Source: Clostridiales bacterium | Lineage (GTDB): Bacteria; Bacillota_A; Clostridia; Saccharofermentanales; Saccharofermentanaceae | Assembly (NCBI GenBank): GCA_017649745.1 | Contig: JAGCGE010000392.1 | Location: 1 to 8,764, forward strand | Length of the DNA stretch: 8,764 bases | Direction: 5' to 3' | In this document: piece by piece, positions 1 through 6,480 of the stretch | Layout: each line of letters starts with the position of its first letter | How positions within the stretch are numbered: the first letter of the stretch is position 1 | The notes under the pieces: generated by a model | The model's database searches: none | Told to the model about the DNA's origin: nothing | What the model saw: only the letters and a program-made list of their open reading frames with translations | Program-made: the position numbers and the translations under genes

Positions 1-1
1 C

Positions 2-337
2 ATCTCTGTTAGACTCCCAGAGCGTTATGCAGTTGAGGAAGTTATGGAGCGCGATGGTCAGGAAGTTATCTTCGGTGTACGTCCTGAGGCTATCACAGAC
101 GAAGCAACATTCGTATCCGATCACACAGATGCAGCTTTCTCTGCTGACGTAGACGTCGTAGAAATGCTCGGTGCTGAGACATATCTCTATGTTACAGTTA
201 ACGGTGCACTTCCACTCACATGTAGAGTTGACCCTACAACATCCCAGTCAAGAGTTGGTGAGGTTGTTGACCTCGCTATCGATACTAACCGTATCCACCT
301 CTTCGATAAGGATACAGAGCAGAGCATCATTTCTTGA
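2..337 (+). CDS. Sugar ABC transporter ATP-binding protein (UgpC/MsmX/MalK-like), C-terminal part
   Basis: This is the 3' end of a gene whose start lies outside the window; the frame is open from base 2 to the TGA at 335-337, about 111 residues. The visible part is the C-terminal TOBE/OB-fold regulatory region of CUT1-type ATPases (MalK, UgpC, MsmX). It contains the characteristic FGVRPEAITD segment, a V-E-M-L-G-x-E-x-Y-L/V stretch and the terminal IHLFDKDTEQSI segment. In this family the subunit sits on the cytoplasmic face and powers uptake of oligosaccharides or glycerol-phosphate. One such ATPase often serves several permeases in Firmicutes, so the substrate cannot be inferred. Walker A, signature and Walker B motifs lie upstream of the window. 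A terminator follows 23 nt after the stop, so this is the last gene of its transcript. Confidence 0.88.
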   Translation: MSVRLPERYAVEEVMERDGQEVIFGVRPEAITDEATFVSDHTDAAFSADVDVVEMLGAETYLYVTVNGALPLTCRVDPTTSQSRVGEVVDLAIDTNRIHLFDKDTEQSIIS

Positions 338-360
338 TCTTTGTAAAATCGAAAGACTTC

Positions 361-391
361 AGAGGTTGTCCAATAGGGCAACCTCTTTTTT
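361..391 (+). terminator. Intrinsic terminator after the ABC ATPase gene
   Basis: AGAGGTTGTCC (361-371) pairs with GGGCAACCTCT (376-386), giving an 11-bp stem with one G-U pair and an AATA loop. It is followed directly by five more T residues (387-391). This is a textbook Rho-independent terminator for the upstream transport gene. Confidence 0.92.
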
Positions 392-520
392 GTGCGCGGA
401 TATTCCTTCTTATTATTACAGACTAATTCTCTTCAACTTTCCGGCTGTTCGGAAATCCAACCTTGTGTCCAAGCTTTCTGATCAGGGCGCATTTGAGGCG
501 GGTCTGTGCTTCGGGAGAAT
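392..520. other. Intergenic stretch with no recognised feature
   Basis: No ORF here has a plausible ribosome binding site or recognisable product. A long open frame entering from the upstream gene (about 171-545) is out of frame with the ABC ATPase and reads as low-quality protein. I see no strong hairpin, tRNA or promoter. Only the region to its right (521-760) shows structure. Confidence 0.5.
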
Positions 521-760
521 TTTTTATGACCTTTGGTTTTGTTAGCAAAAGTGCATTTTTGATTTTATAACCTTAAGCCGAAGAGAGCTTCCTAAAGCAA
601 GGCGGAAACGACCTGATCATACTGTAAAAGAGTTTTTGACCAGTATTTTTCTAACCCTAAGTCTGATACGAAAAAACCGCATTTAGGCTTTTTATTACCT
701 TATGATCTAACTTCGAAAATGGAAAATCATTTTTATAACCTAGGGCTGAAACAGGGGGAT
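521..760 (+). repeat. Degenerate tandem repeat of about 42 bp (six units), T-tract plus ACCT core
   Basis: Six imperfect units start near 521, 562, 603, 646, 689 and 730. The ACCT (once ACCC) core falls at 529, 570, 611, 654, 697 and 738, with spacings of 41, 41, 43, 43 and 41 bp. Five of six units read close to TTTTTATAACCTTAAG; the unit at 603 has lost the leading T-tract. A second, weaker element, a run of three to six A residues, recurs about 23-32 bp into units one to five. The spacing is near four helical turns, so the T-tracts lie on one face of the helix. The array ends just upstream of the promoter at 768-796. It could be an operator array, phased bent DNA or a decayed satellite. No protein-coding sense was found in it. 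Confidence 0.6.
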
Positions 761-767
761 AAAGTAT

Positions 768-796
768 GTGACATCGATAATCAACCGTGATATTAT
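768..796 (+). promoter_or_regulatory. Predicted sigma-A promoter for the small membrane protein gene
   Basis: GTGACA (768-773, five of six matches to TTGACA) and TATTAT (791-796, five of six to TATAAT) are separated by exactly 17 bp. A TG at 788-789 forms an extended -10. Initiation would be near 803, giving a leader of under 30 nt before the ATG at 830. The 11-mer AACCGTGATAT (783-793) recurs exactly in the promoter upstream of rpsJ. Confidence 0.75.
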
Positions 797-829
797 TGGG
801 GTTGAGTAACCATTGGGAGGTTATATGAG

Positions 830-1183
830 ATGTTTTACAGGTATTTAAATGCACGCTTTAAAGAAGATATGAGGACCCACTCATTGAGTGAGGATGAATT
901 GAGACAGTCAGCCGGCGATCTTAAGAAGAAGCAGAAGAAGATGTTTATCTGGTGGATAGTTGCTACTGTCTTTGTCGATGGACTTTTGATCTATTACATC
1001 ACCAGTCAGGCCATTAAGGGACTGAACACAGATCCGATCCCTGTGGAGATAGTATGTACAACTTTGCTCAGCATTGCAGTATGCCTGCTTTTCTACTTCG
1101 CTTTTCTCGGTATCATCAAGATCCAATTTAATAAAGCACTGAAGAATTACTATCCTGATCTTTTAAACGAGCTTAAGCTGTAA
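830..1183 (+). CDS. Small two-helix membrane protein of unknown function
   Basis: A 117-residue protein that I do not recognise. The start at 830 is supported by GGGAGG at 815-820, 9 nt upstream; an ATG at 825 is in another frame and soon hits a stop. Residues 1-37 are charged, with a basic KKKQKK patch just before the first hydrophobic segment (about 38-60, including MFIWWIVATVF). A loop of about 15 residues follows, then a second hydrophobic segment (about 75-98). The C-terminus is short and polar, ending YYPDLLNELKL. The positive-inside rule suggests both termini are cytoplasmic with a short external loop. The gene is monocistronic, between its own promoter and terminator, and lies directly downstream of the 42-bp repeat array. 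No catalytic motif is visible and no function is assigned. Confidence 0.72.
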   Translation: MFYRYLNARFKEDMRTHSLSEDELRQSAGDLKKKQKKMFIWWIVATVFVDGLLIYYITSQAIKGLNTDPIPVEIVCTTLLSIAVCLLFYFAFLGIIKIQFNKALKNYYPDLLNELKL

Positions 1184-1207
1184 TGAACTTATAGATCTGA
1201 TAAATAG

Positions 1208-1237
1208 TGAGCTTTCTCGACAGAGGAAGCTCATTTT
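1208..1237 (+). terminator. Intrinsic terminator after the small membrane protein gene
   Basis: TGAGCTTTCTC (1208-1218) pairs with GAGGAAGCTCA (1223-1233), an 11-bp stem with one G-U pair and a GACA loop, followed by TTTT (1234-1237). The U-run is short, but the stem is strong and correctly placed 24 nt after the stop codon. Confidence 0.82.
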
Positions 1238-1263
1238 GTATTGAAACTGAAACACTACCGTAT

Positions 1264-1292
1264 TTGATTTTATTTGCTAAAAAATATATCAT
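1264..1292 (+). promoter_or_regulatory. Predicted promoter of the regulator-ftsEX operon
   Basis: TTGATT (1264-1269) and TATCAT (1287-1292, five of six matches to TATAAT) are spaced 17 bp apart in an A+T-rich stretch between the upstream terminator and the regulator gene. Initiation near 1299 would leave a leader of about 38 nt. TTGCTA (1274) with TATGTA (1297) is a weaker overlapping alternative, also 17-bp spaced. Confidence 0.55.
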
Positions 1293-1336
1293 TGAATATG
1301 TAAAAATATGCATTATGCGGAAAGTGTGGTTTACCT

Positions 1337-2431
1337 ATGGAAGAGATCAAAAAGTGTATGCGCCAGGCCAAAACGATACTGTCTCAAAATGTAGGCGTTA
1401 TGGATACATCAGGTCTTATCATCGCTTCAACAGATCCTGAAGTTGAAGGCAACAACGATTCCTCTGTTAGAGCAGTGTTGATGTCTGATGATGCGTTTTC
1501 CAGTACAGCCGGCAGAACATATATGAAGATCGCCATCGGTGAACAGACCAAGTACATCATATATATCGACGGTGTCGAGCCTGAGGTAAGAGTTTATCTC
1601 GAACTTCTTGCTGAGTGGATCAAGTCCGCTATCAAGGAGAGAGGCACAGATGCTGAGAAGGAACTCTTTACAAAGAACGTCCTTCTCGAAAATGAGCTTC
1701 CTGGCGATATTCCTCTTAAGGCTAGAGGATTTAAGATCGACTACACGGTACCTCGTTTCGTAATGGTAGTTCGTACATCAAGAGAAGAGGGTAATGAAGC
1801 ATTGGAAGCTCTCCATAACTTCTATTCCGATTCTGATGTTGCTGATGTAATGGCTATGGATGAAAAGACATTGATCGTCATCATGAATGCCGATGTAGAG
1901 AATCAGGACGAATATATCGACAGCTCAAGTAGAGCAGTACTTGATTGCCTTAATACAGAGTCCATCACTGCTTATGTAGGTGTAGGTTCTGTTGTTCCGT
2001 TGTTCCAGAATATATCTAAGTCTTACAGAGACGCTATGCAGTCTTTGAAGATCGGAAGTGTTTTCGAGAAGAAGCAGTATATCACGAGATATGACAAGCT
2101 CGGCCTTGGCAGGATCATCTATCAGTTGCCGCCTACGCTCTGTCAGATGTTCATCGATGAGGTCTTCCCGAACGGCGCTTACGAGACACTTGATGATGAT
2201 ACGCTTACGACTATCTGGAGTTTCTTTGCCAACAACCTTAATGGTAGTGAGACAAGTAGAGAGTTGTTCGTACATAGAAATACCCTTGTTTACAGATTGG
2301 ATAAGGTACAGAAGAACACAGGTCTTAACCTTCGTTCTTTCGAGGATGCGGTATTGTTCAAGATTGCTTCCATGGTACGTACTTATCTCGAGTATACCGA
2401 GTCCGGTAAGAACGACAATCTGATAAGATAA
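1337..2431 (+). CDS. CdaR/PucR-family transcriptional regulator
   Basis: A 364-residue regulator. The N-terminal third (about 5-100, with VGVMDTSGLIIASTDPE) resembles the sugar-diacid recognition domain of CdaR proteins. The middle (about 150-275, including AYVGVGSVVPLFQNISKSYRDAMQ) resembles the GGDEF-like domain of this family. The end (about 295-350) is the PucR-type helix-turn-helix, with HRNTLVYRL at 313-321. Family members are usually transcription activators responding to sugar acids, purine breakdown products or nitrogen signals; the ligand here is unknown. The start at 1337 is the only in-frame ATG after an upstream in-frame stop at 1301, but its ribosome binding site is weak (GGAAAG about 12 nt upstream). 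Met8 is an alternative. It heads a tight operon, 20 nt before ftsE, so it may regulate cell-division or wall genes or itself. Confidence 0.85.
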   Translation: MEEIKKCMRQAKTILSQNVGVMDTSGLIIASTDPEVEGNNDSSVRAVLMSDDAFSSTAGRTYMKIAIGEQTKYIIYIDGVEPEVRVYLELLAEWIKSAIKERGTDAEKELFTKNVLLENELPGDIPLKARGFKIDYTVPRFVMVVRTSREEGNEALEALHNFYSDSDVADVMAMDEKTLIVIMNADVENQDEYIDSSSRAVLDCLNTESITAYVGVGSVVPLFQNISKSYRDAMQSLKIGSVFEKKQYITRYDKLGLGRIIYQLPPTLCQMFIDEVFPNGAYETLDDDTLTTIWSFFANNLNGSETSRELFVHRNTLVYRLDKVQKNTGLNLRSFEDAVLFKIASMVRTYLEYTESGKNDNLIR

Positions 2432-2451
2432 GGTTCTAAGGAAGTTATTTA

Positions 2452-3522
2452 ATGATTAGATTTGACCGCGTTAAGAAGACGTACAAATCAGGAGTTGACG
2501 CCCTTAAGGGAATCAGTTTTGAGATCGATGACGGCGAATTTGTTTTTGTGATCGGTAAGAGTGGATCAGGCAAATCGACGCTCATGAAATGTATTACAAG
2601 AGAAGAGAGACCTTCCGAAGGTAAGGTCTATATCGATAATTTCGACATTTCGAACATGTCACGTGCTTTGGTGCCTGTACTTAGAAGGCAGCTCGGTATG
2701 GTATTCCAGGATTTCCGTCTGATACCTACAAAGACCGTGGCTGAGAATGTCGCTTTCGCTGGTGAGATAATCGGTGTTAAGAAGGCTAGCCTTGATTCCA
2801 CCGTTAATCTCGTTTTGAATATCGTAGGACTTAAGAATAAGGCTAACTGTTACCCTGAGGAATTGTCAGGTGGTGAGCAGCAGAGAGTTGCGATTGCAAG
2901 AGCTATGCTCAGCAACCCTAAGATAATCGTTGCAGATGAGCCGACAGGTAACCTTGACCCTGAGACATCAGAGAATATCATGGCGCTCCTTCTGGAGATC
3001 AACAGGAGCGGAACGACAGTGCTCGTTTGTACTCATGACAGTAACCTCGTTAACAAGATGAAGAAGAGAGTTATCGAGATCGAGCAGGGATATATCGTCC
3101 GTGATGATGAGTATGGTGATTACACGGGTGAGAGTAATGTAGCTAATCCGTTGACAGCTGATTTCGGCGGATACGGAATTGAAGAAGAAAAAGCCGAAGA
3201 TTACGAAGATTATATGGATGAAGGTAACGAGATGACTGAGGACTATGAGTCTTCGGAAGAAGAGGAGATCGAGGAACCTTTGGCTAATGATCAGTTCTCA
3301 TTTGGCGATGAAGAAGAAGTAAAAGAGGAAGTAGCCTCTGTTGAGGAGGTTTCGGTTTCCGAAGAGGTCGAGGTTGAGGAGAAGAGCGATGAATTGCTTT
3401 TCGAGACGGCTGAGACAAACAAAGAAGAAATAGATGGAACGGCAGCTGATGAGCCGAGCGAGTCCTGGATGGAAGAGATCTCGTTCGATGATATCGATCT
3501 GCTCGATTCCGAGGAGGATTAA
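2452..3522 (+). CDS. ftsE: Cell division ATP-binding protein FtsE with long acidic C-terminal extension
   Basis: Cytoplasmic ATPase of the FtsEX complex, which signals ATP hydrolysis across the membrane to activate peptidoglycan hydrolases. All ABC motifs are intact: Walker A GKSGSGKST (35-43), Q-loop Gln86 in MVFQDFRLI, signature LSGGEQQ (138-144), Walker B IIVADE with Asp162 and Glu163, and H-loop His195. The ABC domain ends near residue 224, the usual FtsE length. The protein then continues to 356 residues. The last 113 (from 244) are about 46% Glu/Asp by hand count, with only four Lys and no Arg, and are probably disordered. The nucleotide sequence shows no frameshift at the junction. The start is supported by AAGGAAG (2438-2444), 7 nt upstream. 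The stop overlaps the ftsX start as TAATG. Confidence 0.95.
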   Translation: MIRFDRVKKTYKSGVDALKGISFEIDDGEFVFVIGKSGSGKSTLMKCITREERPSEGKVYIDNFDISNMSRALVPVLRRQLGMVFQDFRLIPTKTVAENVAFAGEIIGVKKASLDSTVNLVLNIVGLKNKANCYPEELSGGEQQRVAIARAMLSNPKIIVADEPTGNLDPETSENIMALLLEINRSGTTVLVCTHDSNLVNKMKKRVIEIEQGYIVRDDEYGDYTGESNVANPLTADFGGYGIEEEKAEDYEDYMDEGNEMTEDYESSEEEEIEEPLANDQFSFGDEEEVKEEVASVEEVSVSEEVEVEEKSDELLFETAETNKEEIDGTAADEPSESWMEEISFDDIDLLDSEED

Positions 3523-4418
3523 TGTCTTTTCGAGCTTTCATGAATTCAATAAAGGAAGGTTTCAAGGGCATTATCAGACACCCTCTTGTTACTGTCGCTT
3601 CGATTACGACGATCCTTCTTATGCTTATTGTTATGAGCGCATTCTTTATCTTTTCTCTTAATGCAAGGAGCATTATGAAGAAGATCGGTCAGCAACCTCC
3701 TATTGAGGTATATATGCAGCTGAACGTTGACCCTGCAGCGCTTGACCAGACAAGGGCTCTTATCGGTCAGAATGACAAGATCATCGAGGTTGTTGAGAGA
3801 AATCCGGAGCAGAACTATGAGTACTTTAAGAATAATCTCGGTTCCAGTTCTTCGGTTCTCGATTCTTTCGATTACAATATGTATCTTCCTTATACATTTA
3901 ATGTAAAGATAACTGATCCTCAGTATGCAGATGAGGTTACCAGCTACCTGTCGACGCTTCCTGGCGTAAGCAAGGTCGCAAAGGAGAGCAACGTCATGAC
4001 TTTCCTTACAAGAGCTAGTTCGTTCGTAAATATCGCGACAGTCGTAAGTTTCTTGGTACTCTTTGTTATCTCGTTGTTCATCATTTCCAACATGGTAAGA
4101 ATATCGGTATATTCGAGAGCTTATGAGATAGAGATCATGAAATTTGTCGGAGCGACAAACAGTTATATCAGAGTTCCGTTCATCATCGAAGGCGCTATCG
4201 TCGGACTTATCAGTGCCGGATGTGCCTGGGTCTTCAGCATCATCGCGTACAGATCCTTCTTCATCAAGATGATGGTCGGTATCGACTGGTCTTCCTACTA
4301 TGCGCTCCTTCCTTATAAATCACTTATGTGGATGGTACTTATACTCTGTATCCTTATGGGAGTATTGATAGGTTCAGTCGGAAGCGGCATTGCAGTTCGA
4401 AAGTATGTAAAGGTGTGA
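3522..4418 (+). CDS. ftsX: Cell division protein FtsX (membrane subunit of FtsEX)
   Basis: A 298-residue membrane partner of FtsE. The layout is canonical: a short cytoplasmic N-terminus with NSIKEGFKGIIRHP, TM1 (about 22-46), an extracellular domain (about 47-172) that in the family docks the hydrolase or its activator, then TM2 (about 172-196), TM3 (about 220-246) and TM4 (about 265-292). The loop between TM2 and TM3 carries the conserved R-x-x-E-I-E-I-M-K-F-V-G-A-T signature of FtsX/MacB-type permeases, here SRAYEIEIMKFVGATNSYIR, which contacts the ATPase. Translation is coupled to ftsE: the start overlaps the ftsE stop by 1 nt, and its ribosome binding site GAGGAGG (3511-3517) is made by the last Glu/Asp codons of the FtsE acidic tail. 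The stop is 5 nt before the M23 hydrolase gene. Confidence 0.95.
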   Translation: MSFRAFMNSIKEGFKGIIRHPLVTVASITTILLMLIVMSAFFIFSLNARSIMKKIGQQPPIEVYMQLNVDPAALDQTRALIGQNDKIIEVVERNPEQNYEYFKNNLGSSSSVLDSFDYNMYLPYTFNVKITDPQYADEVTSYLSTLPGVSKVAKESNVMTFLTRASSFVNIATVVSFLVLFVISLFIISNMVRISVYSRAYEIEIMKFVGATNSYIRVPFIIEGAIVGLISAGCAWVFSIIAYRSFFIKMMVGIDWSSYYALLPYKSLMWMVLILCILMGVLIGSVGSGIAVRKYVKV

Positions 4419-4423
4419 TAACT

Positions 4424-5722
4424 ATGAAAAAGTATATGAGTAAACTTAAATATCTTTTGGTAGTGATCCCTCTTGTTCTTCTTATGGTAGGACTTTTGGG
4501 AAGCCCGTACAAGGCTATGGCTGACAGCAACACATTAGCAACATTATGTATGCTCGCTGATGTATCTCAGTCTGATATCGACAGCAAGAAAGCTGAGCGT
4601 GACAGAGCTAGATCGGAAGCTGCAGGCTATGAATCTCAGGCTTCTGAGCTTCGTACTGAGAAGGGTAATCTCCAGGGTGAGCTCGAAGAACTTAACGGTC
4701 TTTCTGAAGAGCAGAGAGAGCAGTATGAGCAGATCTCTCATGAACTTGCTGAAGCTCTTATTGCTAAGGCTGATGCACTCGATACTTACATCGAATCACA
4801 GAACAGGCTCGAAGAGACAAGACTTCGTTTCTCTACGAGAATCTCCGTAATGTTCGAATATCAGAACAAGTCCACACTCGAGGTCCTTCTCGAATCCGAT
4901 TCGATCGCGGGCTTCTTTACAAATATGGAGCTTATCGCTCTCATTGCCGATTCTGATAACCAGGCAGTTGATGAGATGCAGATCGCTCTTGATGATGCTG
5001 AACTTCAGGCAGACCTCGCTCTTCAGGAAGCTGAAGACATGCAGGAGATCGCTAATGAGAAATCAGCTCAGCTCGTTGAACTCGAAGAGAGGATCGGCGT
5101 AACTGAAGCTGCTCTCGAGGATGTAACAACAAAGATCTCAACACTTGAGCAGAAAGAAGCTGAGCTTAACGCTTATGCGAACACTCTCGACAGTGAGATC
5201 AAGGATCTTCAGGATAAGCTCTATGCTCAGCAGCAAAAGCAGCAGCAGGCTTCATCTTCCTCATCCTCTTCATCAGGATCATCTTCAGGAACTACGAGAA
5301 GTTCAGGCGGTGGCGGACTTCAGTGGCCGACCTGGTGTACGACGATCACGTCTTACTACGGAAACCGTGAACACCCTGTATATCACACAATAAGATTCCA
5401 CTCCGGTATTGATATCGGTGCATGGTACGGTGATTCTGTTATGGCTGCAAAGGGTGGTACGGTAATCGTATGCGAAACTCCAGTTGCAGGTCAGGATACA
5501 GGCGGATCAGGATACGGTAACTATGTAGTTATCGATCACGGCAACGGACTTTCAACTCTGTATGGCCACATGAGAAATGTATATGTAAGTAACGGTCAGA
5601 CCGTAAGCGCAGGACAGTCCATCGGTGAAGTAGGCAGTACCGGAACATCGAGCGGTCCTCATCTCCATTTCGAAGTTCGTGTAAACGGCTCCACAGTAGA
5701 TCCGTTGGGCTATCTCCCGTAA
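4424..5722 (+). CDS. Secreted coiled-coil M23 (LytM-type) peptidoglycan endopeptidase, probable FtsEX partner
   Basis: A 432-residue exported zinc endopeptidase. A signal peptide covers residues 1-33, with a basic start, hydrophobic core LLVVIPLVLLMVGLL and likely cleavage at AMA-D. Residues about 50-265 are Glu/Gln/Ala/Leu-rich coiled coil, like the FtsX-binding modules of PcsB and EnvC. A low-complexity Ser/Gly/Gln linker (about 270-298, with eight consecutive Ser) leads to the M23 domain (about 299-432). The active-site set is complete: His326 and Asp330 in HSGIDIG, His382 in YGHM, and His413 and His415 in HLHFEV. It should therefore be a hydrolase rather than a degenerate activator like EnvC. 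The start at 4424 is preferred because AAAGGTG lies 8 nt upstream and a signal peptide follows; an in-frame ATG at 4328 lies inside ftsX. It is 5 nt after ftsX, which supports the partnership. Confidence 0.92.
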   Translation: MKKYMSKLKYLLVVIPLVLLMVGLLGSPYKAMADSNTLATLCMLADVSQSDIDSKKAERDRARSEAAGYESQASELRTEKGNLQGELEELNGLSEEQREQYEQISHELAEALIAKADALDTYIESQNRLEETRLRFSTRISVMFEYQNKSTLEVLLESDSIAGFFTNMELIALIADSDNQAVDEMQIALDDAELQADLALQEAEDMQEIANEKSAQLVELEERIGVTEAALEDVTTKISTLEQKEAELNAYANTLDSEIKDLQDKLYAQQQKQQQASSSSSSSSGSSSGTTRSSGGGGLQWPTWCTTITSYYGNREHPVYHTIRFHSGIDIGAWYGDSVMAAKGGTVIVCETPVAGQDTGGSGYGNYVVIDHGNGLSTLYGHMRNVYVSNGQTVSAGQSIGEVGSTGTSSGPHLHFEVRVNGSTVDPLGYLP

Positions 5723-5737
5723 TACACGGAGGCCACG

Positions 5738-6478
5738 ATGTTTGAAGATAACTTCTACGACAGGCTCTCGTCACATTATGATGTCTTGCAGGAAGACCTA
5801 GATCCGATGCAGCCTGCATCCATATGCCGCGACCTTATCGAAAAGCATTGCAAGGCTAAAGGCGACGGCCAGGACGGCAAAAGGATCCTATGTGATCTCG
5901 GATGCGGTAACGGAAGAGTCACTTCACTATTCCCGAGTATGGGCTACGAAGTCATTGGTGTCGATCTGTCCCCTGAGATGCTCGGAAGAGCACGTGAGGG
6001 AAGTGAAGATGTCCTCTGGCTTTGTCAGGATATCACAGAGCTTGATCTGTTTGGTTCGTGCGATGTCTTCGTAAGCTTGCTTGATACGATCAACCACATC
6101 ATGTCAGAAGATGACGTAAGAAAGATCTTCGCATCATTTCGTAATTTCATGAACAAAGGCGGTGTCTTCATTTTCGACATCGGAACTTATGATCATTTCA
6201 GCAAGACGCTGGGCGATCAGGTCTTTTTCGAAGATTATGAAGAATTCACTCTTCTCTGGGACAATCATTATGATGAAGAAGAGCAGATCAATGAAGCCTC
6301 TCTGACCCTTTTCGAAAAGACGGATGAAGACGACAACTATGTCAGATCTGACGGAGTTATAGAAGAAAGATATTATGAAGAGGAGACCCTCATCAGGTTA
6401 GGACAAGAAGAGGGACTTAAGTTTGTCGACAGAGTAGATGACGGCGAACGAGTATATTTGGCATTCAGGAAAGAATAA
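5738..6478 (+). CDS. Class I SAM-dependent methyltransferase (YqeM-like)
   Basis: A 246-residue soluble Rossmann-fold methyltransferase. The SAM-binding motif I is CDLGCGNGRV (52-61), motif II acidic residue is Asp76 in GVDLSPEML, and a motif IV-like segment with VFVSLLDTINHI follows. A GGVFIFDIGTYDHF strand closes the core. The N-terminal YDRLSSHYDVLQEDLD pattern resembles the YqeM group of small-molecule methyltransferases. The substrate cannot be told from sequence. A very acidic C-terminal half (for example NHYDEEEQINEA and YYEEETL) is typical of that group's antiparallel beta insertion. The start is fixed by GGAGG at 5728-5732, 5 nt upstream. It lies 15 nt after the M23 gene and 2 nt before hslO, so it is probably co-transcribed; I see no sequence reason to link it to wall metabolism. 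Confidence 0.88.
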   Translation: MFEDNFYDRLSSHYDVLQEDLDPMQPASICRDLIEKHCKAKGDGQDGKRILCDLGCGNGRVTSLFPSMGYEVIGVDLSPEMLGRAREGSEDVLWLCQDITELDLFGSCDVFVSLLDTINHIMSEDDVRKIFASFRNFMNKGGVFIFDIGTYDHFSKTLGDQVFFEDYEEFTLLWDNHYDEEEQINEASLTLFEKTDEDDNYVRSDGVIEERYYEEETLIRLGQEEGLKFVDRVDDGERVYLAFRKE

Positions 6479-6480
6479 AG

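Noticed and set aside
171..545. Open frame of 124 codons overlapping the ABC ATPase end
   Set aside because: It lies in another frame of the real gene, runs through the terminator at 361-391, and has no ribosome binding site or recognisable protein pattern.
521..760. Possible CRISPR array
   Set aside because: The period is about 42 bp, units diverge throughout, there is no conserved repeat separated by unique spacers, and no cas gene is present. CRISPR repeats would be near-identical.
657..854. Minus-strand ORF of 65 codons across the repeat array and promoter
   Set aside because: It overlaps the promoter and start of the + strand gene, lacks a ribosome binding site and has no protein-like composition.
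3284..3673. Minus-strand ORF of 129 codons opposite the FtsE acidic tail
   Set aside because: It is a by-product of the GA-rich codons of the acidic tail, giving low-complexity Leu/Pro/Arg sequence, and it crosses the ftsE-ftsX junction.
4328..4423. Upstream in-frame start for the M23 peptidase
   Set aside because: This ATG lies deep inside ftsX and would put 32 residues before the signal peptide. The ATG at 4424 has a ribosome binding site and is followed at once by a signal sequence.
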